Shown one piece after another: positions 48,140 to 55,400 of a stretch of DNA of 64,000 nucleotides. Both the position numbers and the translations under genes were made by a program. The stretch lies in assembly GCF_003254505.1 (NCBI RefSeq), contig NZ_QFYP01000001.1, positions 1,596,001-1,660,000 on the forward strand, written 5' to 3'. Below the pieces are notes generated by a model. That model searched no databases. It saw nothing but the letters and a program-made list of their open reading frames with translations, and was not told the DNA's origin. This DNA comes from Phenylobacterium hankyongense (GTDB lineage Bacteria; Pseudomonadota; Alphaproteobacteria; Caulobacterales; Caulobacteraceae). Numbering within the stretch: position 1 is the first letter of the stretch; each line of letters begins with the position of its first letter.

Positions 48140-49330
48140 ATGAAACTTCTATCCGTCGATGATGCGCGCGCCCGGATGCTGGCCGAGGTCGAGCCGCGTC
48201 CCGCCGAGACCGTGACGCTCGCCGCCGCCATCGGCCGGGTGCTGGCCGAGGATGTCGCCGCCGTCCGCGACCAGCCGCCGTTCGCCGCCTCGGCCATGGA
48301 CGGCTGGGCGGTCCGCGCCGCCGACACGCCGGGCGCGCTGAAGATCGTCGGCGAGAGCGCGGCGGGCCACGGCTACGAGGCCACGGTGGGCGCGGGCGAG
48401 GCGGTGCGGATCTTCACCGGCGCGGCCTTACCGGACGGCTGCGACGCCATGGTCATCCAGGAGGACGCCGAGCGCGCCGGCGACGCGGTGCGCGTGCCGC
48501 AGGTGGCGTCGGGCCACTACATCCGCCCGGCCGGCGGCGATTTCCGGGCCGGGAGCGTGCTGCTAAAGCGCGGCCAGCGGATCGACCCCTGGCGGCTGTC
48601 GCTGGCCGCTTCGGCCGGCCGGGCCGAGGTCCAGGTCCACGCCCGGCCGCGGGTGGCGCTGCTCTCCACCGGCGAGGAGATCGTCGAGCCACCAGGCGTG
48701 CCCGGCCGCTTCCAGATCTACGATTCCGGCGCCCCGGCGCTGGCCGCCATGGTCGAGGCCTGGGGGGCGACCGTCACCCGCGCCAAGCCGGTCCGCGACG
48801 AGCTGGAGGCGGTGGTCGCCGCGCTGGAGGCCGCCGAGGCCGAGCTGATCGTCACCGTTGGCGGCGCCTCGGTGGGCGACCACGACCTGGTGCGCGCCGC
48901 CGCCCAGGCGCTGGGCCTCGCCCTGAAGGTGGAGAGCGTCAACGTCCGGCCCGGCAAGCCGACCTTCTTCGGGGTGCTGGAAGACGGCCGGCGGCTGCTA
49001 GGCCTGCCCGGCAACCCGGCCTCGGCCTTCGTCTGCGCCGAGATGTTCCTGAAGCCCCTCGTCGCCCGCTATCTGGGCGCCTCGCCGGAGCCGGCGACGA
49101 TCACCGCGCGACTGGCGCAGGACCTGCCCGCCAACGGCCCGCGCGAGCACTGGATGCGGGCGAAGCTCGACCACGTCGATGGCGGGGTCAGCGTGCGGCC
49201 CTATCGCGATCAGGACTCGTCGCTGGTCAGCGTGTTCGCCGCCTCCGACGCCCTGCTGCGACGCCGGTCCGGGGCGGCGGCGGCGGCGGCCGGCGACGTG
49301 GTCGAGGTGCTGCCGCTGGCGCGCGCATAG
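48140..49330 (+). CDS. moeA: Molybdopterin molybdotransferase
   Basis: A 396-residue MoeA with the expected parts: PPFAASAMDGWAVR (active-site entry), AVRIFTGAALPDG, IPAGS-like domain, LSTGEEIV and GGASVGDHD, and PGKPTFFG / GLPGNPAS toward the end. It inserts molybdate into adenylated molybdopterin. The last 121 bases overlap the convergent xdhC gene. No molybdoenzyme gene is in the window. Confidence 0.95.
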   Translation: MKLLSVDDARARMLAEVEPRPAETVTLAAAIGRVLAEDVAAVRDQPPFAASAMDGWAVRAADTPGALKIVGESAAGHGYEATVGAGEAVRIFTGAALPDGCDAMVIQEDAERAGDAVRVPQVASGHYIRPAGGDFRAGSVLLKRGQRIDPWRLSLAASAGRAEVQVHARPRVALLSTGEEIVEPPGVPGRFQIYDSGAPALAAMVEAWGATVTRAKPVRDELEAVVAALEAAEAELIVTVGGASVGDHDLVRAAAQALGLALKVESVNVRPGKPTFFGVLEDGRRLLGLPGNPASAFVCAEMFLKPLVARYLGASPEPATITARLAQDLPANGPREHWMRAKLDHVDGGVSVRPYRDQDSSLVSVFAASDALLRRRSGAAAAAAGDVVEVLPLARA

Positions 49331-50262
49331 CGCAGCGCGGTGATCTCGCCGATCACCGAGACCGCCACTTCCCAAGGGGCCTTGCCGCCGATGTCGAGGC
49401 CGATGGGGGCGTGCAGCCGCGCCAGGGCGCTTTCCGACATGCCGTCGGCCCGCAGCTGCGCCAGCCGCTCGGCGAGCCTGCGGCGGGCCCCCAGCAAGCC
49501 CACGTAGCCGGCGGGCGACGGCAGGACCGCCCGCAGCGCCGCCCGATCGGTCTCAAGGTCGTGGGTGGCGATGGCGACGGCGGTCCAGGGATCGACGCCG
49601 ATGACCTCGAACGCCTGCTCGGGCTCGTCGCGACGATAGGCGAGGCCCGGGATCGGCGGCGGGGTTGAGGGCCCCTTGGGCCGCACCAGGGTGGTCTCGA
49701 ACTCCGCCTGGGCGCCCAGCTGGGCGATGGCCAGCGCGGTGGGGTCGCCACCCACCACGATCAGCCGCGGCCGGGGCTCGTAGAGGCGCTCGACGGCGGC
49801 TTCCGGCCAGGGCTCCAGGTCCTCGGCGCAAGCGCGCGCGAAGCCGTCGCTGACCCAGGTCACCGGGCGGCGGTCGGCCTCTGCGGCCAGCAGTTCGCGC
49901 AGTGCGGGATCGTCCGGCGCCACCCGCTCGACGAAGATCTCGATGCGCGCGCCGCAGAGCAGGCGGATGTCCGGCCAGGGGCTGCCCTCGCCATAGACCA
50001 GTGTGCGCGGCTCACCGTCCTCGAGGCAGGCCGCGGCGTGGTCGGCGACGTCGGACTCCACGCAGCCGCCGGAGAAGTAGCCGGCCACGATGCCGGGCGC
50101 GAAGACCATCTGGGTCCCCTGGGGCCTGGGGCCGCCGCCGTCGACGGCGACCAGGGTGGCCAGCGCCGCGGTCAGCCCGCCCTCCCGCGCCTGACGCAGG
50201 GCAGGGCGCACGTCGTCGGTCATGCCGAACAGGGGCCACTCGGGCAGCGGGTCGACGGCCAT
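49210..50262 (-). CDS. XdhC family molybdoenzyme maturation protein
   Basis: A 350-residue protein with an N-terminal XdhC/CoxI domain (GGGPRPQGTQMVF, GYFSGGCVESDV) and a C-terminal Rossmann domain (PRLIVVGGDPTALAIAQ, YVGLLGARRR). It should bind or sulfurate molybdenum cofactor for insertion into a xanthine dehydrogenase-type enzyme. The final ~38 residues, rich in Ser/Thr/Ala, are encoded antisense to the end of moeA and look like an added tail. Pairing with moeA supports the cofactor role. Confidence 0.88.
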   Translation of the reverse strand: MAVDPLPEWPLFGMTDDVRPALRQAREGGLTAALATLVAVDGGGPRPQGTQMVFAPGIVAGYFSGGCVESDVADHAAACLEDGEPRTLVYGEGSPWPDIRLLCGARIEIFVERVAPDDPALRELLAAEADRRPVTWVSDGFARACAEDLEPWPEAAVERLYEPRPRLIVVGGDPTALAIAQLGAQAEFETTLVRPKGPSTPPPIPGLAYRRDEPEQAFEVIGVDPWTAVAIATHDLETDRAALRAVLPSPAGYVGLLGARRRLAERLAQLRADGMSESALARLHAPIGLDIGGKAPWEVAVSVIGEITALRYARASGSTSTTSPAAAAAAPDRRRSRASEAANTLTSDES

Positions 50263-50358
50263 GCGGACTTAACTCCCCGGAAAGGTCCTGGATACGGCTT
50301 CTTAGGCTTCCTACTCCAAGATGGCGGCTCATAGGGACCGCTCCAAGCCTCACCGCAC

Positions 50359-51234
50359 ATGATGTCACCGCTTAACAAGCTTGGGCTCGGGTCCGGGCAA
50401 TTCGGTCTCGACCAGCAGGCGACCTCCCGGGGCCGTCCGCGCGACGCCGAGGCCCGCGAGATCCTCGCCATCGCCGCCCGTTCGGGTCTGCCGGTGCTGG
50501 AGATCGGCCGCCATCCGCATTCCGCCGAGATCACCCTCGGCCAGGTGCTGCCGCGCCCCAATCCCTTCCGCACGACCGTCACCACCGTGCGTCCGGACCG
50601 TGGTCCGGACCTCGCCGAGGCCGAGCTGCGCGCCCAGCTGCGCCGGCTGGGCGTCGAGACGGTGGACACCATCCTGGCGCCGTCGGTCACCGACCTGCTC
50701 AGCCCCAACGGCCCGGCGCTCTGGGACCGCATGCGCGCCCTGAAGGACGCCGGCCTGTGCCGCAAGATCGGCGTCTCAGTCTACGCCTCCGACGATCCGG
50801 TGCATCTCGCCCGCCGCATGAAGCCCGACGTGGTGCAGGCCCCCGCCTCGCTGCTCGACCAGCGCCTGCTGATCGACGGCACGCTGGCCGAGCTCGCCGA
50901 CATGGGCGTCGAAGTGCAGCTGCGCTCGATCTTCCTGAACGGCCTGTTGTTCTTGCCGCCCGACCGCGCGCCCAACCACCTGAAGGCCGCGGCCGGCCGC
51001 ATCTCCCGCGCCCGCCGGCTGATCGCCGAAGGCCGCTCCGACCCCCTGCAGGCCGCCCTGGGCTTCGCCCTGTCGCGGCCGGAAGCCTCCACCGTCCTGG
51101 TGGGCGTGGCCTCGGCCGCGGAGATGTCGGCGGTGATCGCCGCCGCCTCCACCCCGCCGCCGGACCTCGACTGGGACGAGATGGCCATCGACGACCCCAT
51201 CGCCCTCGACCCCCGCGCCTGGGCGGCGGCGTAA
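50359..51234 (+). CDS. Aldo/keto reductase-like protein lacking the catalytic tetrad
   Basis: A 291-residue TIM-barrel protein of the aldo/keto reductase fold: LGLGSGQFGLDQ at the start, LRRLGVETVD and the SVYASDDPVHLA strand. The tetrad seems lost: VLEIGRHPHS stands where DTAxxYG is expected, no Lys follows in the TTVRPD strand, and the His site reads LAPSVTD. It is therefore unlikely to be an ordinary NADPH reductase. The start is ATG 50359 or 50362. It is divergent from xdhC across 96 bases. Confidence 0.75.
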   Translation: MMSPLNKLGLGSGQFGLDQQATSRGRPRDAEAREILAIAARSGLPVLEIGRHPHSAEITLGQVLPRPNPFRTTVTTVRPDRGPDLAEAELRAQLRRLGVETVDTILAPSVTDLLSPNGPALWDRMRALKDAGLCRKIGVSVYASDDPVHLARRMKPDVVQAPASLLDQRLLIDGTLAELADMGVEVQLRSIFLNGLLFLPPDRAPNHLKAAAGRISRARRLIAEGRSDPLQAALGFALSRPEASTVLVGVASAAEMSAVIAAASTPPPDLDWDEMAIDDPIALDPRAWAAA

Positions 51235-51275
51235 CGATTGTTGTTCCGCCCTGGCGCGACAGCGCCGGTTTGAAT

Positions 51276-51369
51276 GTCCACGAACCACACGAACCACACC
51301 AACGCGCTTCGTGTGGCTAGGCCGGGCCGGCGGCGAGGCCAGTTCGTGTGGTTCGTGTGGTTCGTGGAC
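51276..51369. repeat. Composite palindrome with 24-bp arms, copy 2
   Basis: Perfect 24-bp inverted arms (51276-51299 and 51346-51369), identical to those of copy 1 at 42751, with a different 46-base centre. Both copies share flanking ACAGCGCC / ACAGCGCCTGCGGCGC segments. It lies between the convergent aldo/keto reductase and btuB genes. Confidence 0.88.
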
Positions 51370-51415
51370 CAATAAGGACAGCGCCTGCGGCGCCACGGAC
51401 GGCTCTCGCCCGACA

Positions 51416-51438
51416 CCTTCTCCCACAAGGGGAGAAGG
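51416..51438. repeat. Short TTCTCCC/GGGAGAA hairpin repeat, copy 4
   Basis: CCTTCTCCC (51416-51424) and GGGAGAAGG (51430-51438), 15 bases from the btuB stop. It could help end the btuB transcript. Confidence 0.75.
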
Positions 51439-51453
51439 GCCGGTTGAGCTGTC

Positions 51454-53283
51454 TTAGTCCCTGAGCTTCACCCCCAGATAGATGGCCCGGCCGGGCTCGG
51501 CGTAGCCGTAGGTCTCCTGGTAGCGCTGGTCGGTGAGGTTCTCGACGCGGGCGGTGAGCGTCACCCGGGCGTTCAGCCGGTAGGAGCCGGCCAGGTCGGC
51601 GGTGACGAAGCCCTTGCGCACGATCGGCGAGAAGCCGTCGACGTCGGTGTCCGACTGGCTGGACTCGCCGCGCACGGTCAGCGTCGCGGCCCACGGATCG
51701 TTCGTCCAGAACAGGCTGGCCGCGCCCGAGCGGTCCGGAACCCGCAGCAGGCTCTTGCCGGTGGTGACGTCGATGGCGTCGGTCCAGCTGTAGGCCACCC
51801 GCACGCGCCAGGCGTCGGAGAGTTGGGCGTCGGCCTCCGCCTCCACTCCCGTCGAGCGGGTGCGGGCGATGTTCACGTAGCGCGAGGCCACGTAGCTGAT
51901 CTGGTCGCGGACGTTCAGCCGGTAGCCGGTCACGGCGCCCGACAGCCGCCCGTCCGGCGAGCGCCAGCCGAGCCGCAGGTCATAGCCGTCCGCCACCTCC
52001 GGCCGCAGGGGCACGGGCGGGGCGAAGCAGAAGTCGCAGACCACCTGGCTGATGGTCGGGGTCTTGAAGCCCTGCCCCGCCGAAGCGGTGGCGGTGAAGC
52101 CGCCGCCCAGCGCCAGCGCCGCCGACAGCCGCCCCGTGCCGCGCGCCTTGAAGGCGTCCGGGTCGTCGTAGCGGGCGCTGCCGGTCAGCGTTAGCCGCTC
52201 CAGCACCTGCGTGCGCAGCACCCCGAACGCCGAGGTCGTCGAGAGGTCGGCGCTGGTGCGGCCGGCGAGGTCGGCGTGGGTGTCGTTGCGCTCCGCCCCG
52301 ACCACGAAGGCGGCGGCGTCGCCCGGACCTCCGTGCGCCGCGGTCCAGCGCCACACCTGCCGCTGCGCCGTGTAGCGGGAGGGGAAGGCCGACAGGTTGT
52401 CGCGCGTCAGGTCGTAGTCGCTGAAGCTCAGCTCGTGGGTCAGCCCCCATGCGCCGTCGACGGTTGCCCGGCCGAAGCCCGACCACGCCCGGCTCTTGTT
52501 GCGGTCCGAGGTGTCGCCCAGCAGGTAGGTCGGCGGCGCGTAGCCGTCGATGGCGATGTCGCTGTTGGTGTAGCGCAGCCGCCCGTCCAGCCGCACGGCG
52601 TCGCTGACCCGGAGGCGGCCGCCGAGGTTGGCGGTGACGGTGTCGAAGCCGTCCTTCTCCGTGCCCGAGGCGGCCTTGGAGATGCCGTCGGTGTGGAAGG
52701 CCGCCACCGAGCCGTTCAGGGCGTAGGCCTCGGTGCTGACCCCGGCGCCGGCGAAGCCGCGGGCCGTGCCGAACGAGCCGCCCTCGGCCTCCAGCGCCCA
52801 GCCGGACAGTTCGCGGGTGGTGAAGGCCACCACGCCGCCGATGGCTTCCGAGCCCCACAGCGACCCTTGCGGGCCGGAGAGCACCTCCACCCGCTCCAGG
52901 TCGGCCGCCTGCACGGCCGAGGGGTCGAAGGTGCCGTTGGGGTCGGCGGGATCGCCGGCCGGCACGCCGTCGATCAGCACCAGGGTCTTGTCCGGTCCGG
53001 CGCCGCGGATGCGGATGGCGGCGACGCCGCCGAAGGCGCCGTTGCGGGTGATCCCGACGCCGGGGACGGTGGCGAGCGCGTCGGTGACGAACACCGTCTG
53101 GCGCGCCTCCAGCTCGGCCTGGTCGATGACGTGGGCGCCGGTCACCAGGTCCAGCCGGCTCGGCAGGCGGGTGGCGGTGACGATCAGTTCGTCCAGGGCG
53201 GTCGGGGGCGACGCGTCCTCGGCGAAGGCGCAGGCGGGAAGAGCCGCGGCGAGGGCCACGGTGGATATGAGCAGAGACCGCAT
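51454..53283 (-). CDS. btuB: TonB-dependent cobalamin receptor BtuB
   Basis: A 609-residue TonB-dependent receptor with a signal peptide (cleavage after CAFA, ~22), a TonB box-like DELIVTATR at 32-40, a plug domain (IRIRGAGPDKTLVLIDGVP, VEVLSGPQGSLWGSEAIGG in part) and a 22-strand barrel ending in an aromatic-poor GVKLRD. The short length and plug sequence are those of BtuB. A cobalamin riboswitch upstream confirms the substrate class. The in-frame extension beyond Met 53283 runs through the riboswitch and is rejected. Confidence 0.93.
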   Translation of the reverse strand: MRSLLISTVALAAALPACAFAEDASPPTALDELIVTATRLPSRLDLVTGAHVIDQAELEARQTVFVTDALATVPGVGITRNGAFGGVAAIRIRGAGPDKTLVLIDGVPAGDPADPNGTFDPSAVQAADLERVEVLSGPQGSLWGSEAIGGVVAFTTRELSGWALEAEGGSFGTARGFAGAGVSTEAYALNGSVAAFHTDGISKAASGTEKDGFDTVTANLGGRLRVSDAVRLDGRLRYTNSDIAIDGYAPPTYLLGDTSDRNKSRAWSGFGRATVDGAWGLTHELSFSDYDLTRDNLSAFPSRYTAQRQVWRWTAAHGGPGDAAAFVVGAERNDTHADLAGRTSADLSTTSAFGVLRTQVLERLTLTGSARYDDPDAFKARGTGRLSAALALGGGFTATASAGQGFKTPTISQVVCDFCFAPPVPLRPEVADGYDLRLGWRSPDGRLSGAVTGYRLNVRDQISYVASRYVNIARTRSTGVEAEADAQLSDAWRVRVAYSWTDAIDVTTGKSLLRVPDRSGAASLFWTNDPWAATLTVRGESSQSDTDVDGFSPIVRKGFVTADLAGSYRLNARVTLTARVENLTDQRYQETYGYAEPGRAIYLGVKLRD

Positions 53284-53439
53284 GGTCAAAAGGCTCCGTC
53301 GTTCGGGCCTGCCTGAAGCCGCCGGCAGGCGCTGCAGCGAATGTGCGGCCCGGCGGCGAGACCTGGCGCAGTCGCTGCGACGGAAGGACGTGAGCCTCCC
53401 CGCGCCGACGGCCTGGTCCCGGGCCACGGACGAGCGACG

Positions 53440-53640
53440 GAAGACGGCAGGTCTCCTGGCTTGCGGGTCGTCGGGCCTCATCCTCGCCTTCCCGGTTTCC
53501 CAGTGGCGCCGCCCTTCAGATAGGAGCGGAACGGACGCGGCCCTCGCCGCTCACAGTTGCGGGCACAGCCGGGGAATGACGGCGTTCGCCGCATCACCCC
53601 GTTCCCTCTTGGCCCCTTGCGGGGACCGCCTTCACGGGCG
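53440..53640 (-). promoter_or_regulatory. Cobalamin riboswitch of btuB
   Basis: On the minus strand the leader holds, in order, GAGGGAAC (53601-53608), CCCGCAACTGTGA (53551-53563), GCCACTGGGAAACCGG (near 53492-53507) and the B12 box AAGCCAGGAGACCTGCC (53446-53462). These are the conserved core elements of the cobalamin riboswitch in the right order and spacing. The expression platform is the 156 bases between it and the btuB start. Adenosylcobalamin is expected to lower btuB expression. The rest of the gap up to 53696 shows no gene. Confidence 0.95.
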
Positions 53641-53696
53641 GAGTGATGCCGTGGTTGCGCCGCCGGGGCAAGGCCCGGCTTGACCGTGGGCGGGGT

Positions 53697-54467
53697 TCAG
53701 GCCGCCTGGTGGCGGGCGCCGGCCTGTTCGGCCAGCAGTTCGCCCAGGCTTCGCCAGGCGAGCTCGGGGCGAGCGCGGGTCCAGTCCAGGAACTCGGCCA
53801 GGAAGACCCACGCGGCCTCGTCATGGTCCAGGTGGTGGGTGAGCAGGCCGATGGGCGCCTCCCAGCGGCCGGCGCGCCGGCGCGCCCGCAACGCCGCGCG
53901 GAAGGCCTCCAGGAACCGGCCCTCGCCCCGGAACCGCACGCCGCTCTTCCAGCGCAGCAGGTCCAGGTGGGCGTCGATCCTCGGCAGCGGCCCCCGGTCG
54001 CCGGCGTCGGCCCACGCGGACCAGCCGAGATAGCCGCAATCCTCGAGCGCGCCGGGAAGCTCCGGATGGATGTCGTTCCACGGGGGCACGAAGACCGGCT
54101 GCGCGCCGGGCAGGGCCTGCAGTCGCGCCCAGCCGGCGCGAAGCTGGGTGGCCACGCGTAGGCGCCGCCACTCGTGGGGGAACTCGCCGGCGGCCTGGCC
54201 GTCGCGGCGGTTGGTATGATCGACGCCGTGCTGGGCGACCGTGGCCAGCGGGCAGGTGGCCAGCGACCAGGTCAGGCTCGCCGGGTCCTCGTCGGGGATC
54301 ACCGCCAGCGTCAGGGGAACGCCGTGCCAGAGGCTGAGCGCCAGCAGGCGCTCGAGCGCGGGCGTCGGCCCCCGCGCGTCGTCGTCGCGCCACCATAGGC
54401 GCGCCGGGCGTCCGGCCCGGCGCCAGTGCTGGAGCTCGATGTCCAGCAGCGTTCGTTGCAGGTTCAA
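53697..54467 (-). CDS. Polysaccharide deacetylase-like protein
   Basis: A 256-residue protein of the NodB-like fold, with WWRDDDARG (metal and catalytic Asp), QHGVDHTNR (His ligands) and a later PPWNDIHPE strand. It has no signal peptide, so it should act in the cytoplasm, on a glycan precursor or another N-acetyl substrate. It lies 21 bases downstream of a family 2 glycosyltransferase gene, with which it probably forms a unit for an unidentified glycan. Confidence 0.8.
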   Translation of the reverse strand: MNLQRTLLDIELQHWRRAGRPARLWWRDDDARGPTPALERLLALSLWHGVPLTLAVIPDEDPASLTWSLATCPLATVAQHGVDHTNRRDGQAAGEFPHEWRRLRVATQLRAGWARLQALPGAQPVFVPPWNDIHPELPGALEDCGYLGWSAWADAGDRGPLPRIDAHLDLLRWKSGVRFRGEGRFLEAFRAALRARRRAGRWEAPIGLLTHHLDHDEAAWVFLAEFLDWTRARPELAWRSLGELLAEQAGARHQAA

Positions 54468-54488
54468 GACGCCGGCGGCCGCGGGGCG

Positions 54489-55301
54489 CTAGCCGACCGC
54501 CTCGTGGCGGACCACCGTGCCCAGCGCCTCCTGCGGCGCGCTGCGGCGGGCCTCCAGGATCTCCTTGGCCCGCAGGTGCGAGATCACCGGGTAGAGCCCG
54601 GCCATTAACGCGATCAGGAAGCCGAGGTCGCCCTCCCGCCGGCCCTTGCGGCCGACGTAGCACTTCCAGAACCGGCGGAAGCCGCGGAACACATTGTCCC
54701 CGAGCGTCCCCGGCTCGCCCTTGTCGGCCAGGTCGGCGGCGCGCAGCGCGGTGTAGCGGTTCAGCCGGTCGATCATGTCGCCGATGTCGTCATCGACCTT
54801 GTGGCGCAGGGGCGTGTTGAGGCCGCCGGCGAACCGGCCCTCGAAGGTGACGCCCGGGTGCACCCGATGCGGCTTCCAGTGCTTCACGCCACGGCGATAG
54901 AGGCGCGCCACGCTGGAGGTGCCGAACGAGCCGCCCCAGCCGTTCCGCACCAGCGTCTTGCCCACATAGTTGTCGACCGGCACCTGGAACCAGTCGCCCT
55001 GGGCCGGCGCCTCGATGGTGGCGCGGACTTCGGCGGCCAGCATCGGGTCGACCAGTTCGTCGGCGTCGACCTCGAAGATCCATTCGCCGGAACAGGCGGC
55101 GATCCCGGCGTCCTTGCGCTGGCTTTCCAGCGGGAAGATGCCGTCGATGACGATGGCTCCGAACTGCCGGGCGATCTCCTGCGTGCGGTCGGTGCAGCGG
55201 TCCGCCACCACCACGACCTCGTCGCAGAACGCCAGGCCGCGCAGGCATTCCGCCAGACGGGCCTCTTCATTGTGCGCGCAAACCAGACCCGAGAGTTTCA
55301 C
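54489..55301 (-). CDS. Family 2 glycosyltransferase
   Basis: A 270-residue GT2 enzyme of the LPS-core (KdtX/WaaE-like) group: KLSGLVCAHNEEARL at the start, VVVVADRCTDRT, the DVDADE-like metal site seen as FEVDADE, and VHPGVTFEGRFAGGL. I took GTG 55301 as the start; a TTG at 55346 would add 15 residues without family likeness. The C-terminal helix (FLIALMAGLYPVI) may attach to the membrane. It is coupled to the deacetylase gene downstream. Confidence 0.85.
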   Translation of the reverse strand: MKLSGLVCAHNEEARLAECLRGLAFCDEVVVVADRCTDRTQEIARQFGAIVIDGIFPLESQRKDAGIAACSGEWIFEVDADELVDPMLAAEVRATIEAPAQGDWFQVPVDNYVGKTLVRNGWGGSFGTSSVARLYRRGVKHWKPHRVHPGVTFEGRFAGGLNTPLRHKVDDDIGDMIDRLNRYTALRAADLADKGEPGTLGDNVFRGFRRFWKCYVGRKGRREGDLGFLIALMAGLYPVISHLRAKEILEARRSAPQEALGTVVRHEAVG

Positions 55302-55400
55302 CTTAACACCCCCCAACCGCCATCGCGGTTCGAACTCTTGGTGCAAGGACGGCGCGGCGGGCGGCCACCCCCCCGAGTCGGCGGCCAGATCGATCGGCGG

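Noticed and set aside
53284..53481. Upstream in-frame extension of btuB
   Set aside because: It reads through the cobalamin riboswitch; the signal peptide begins at Met 53283.
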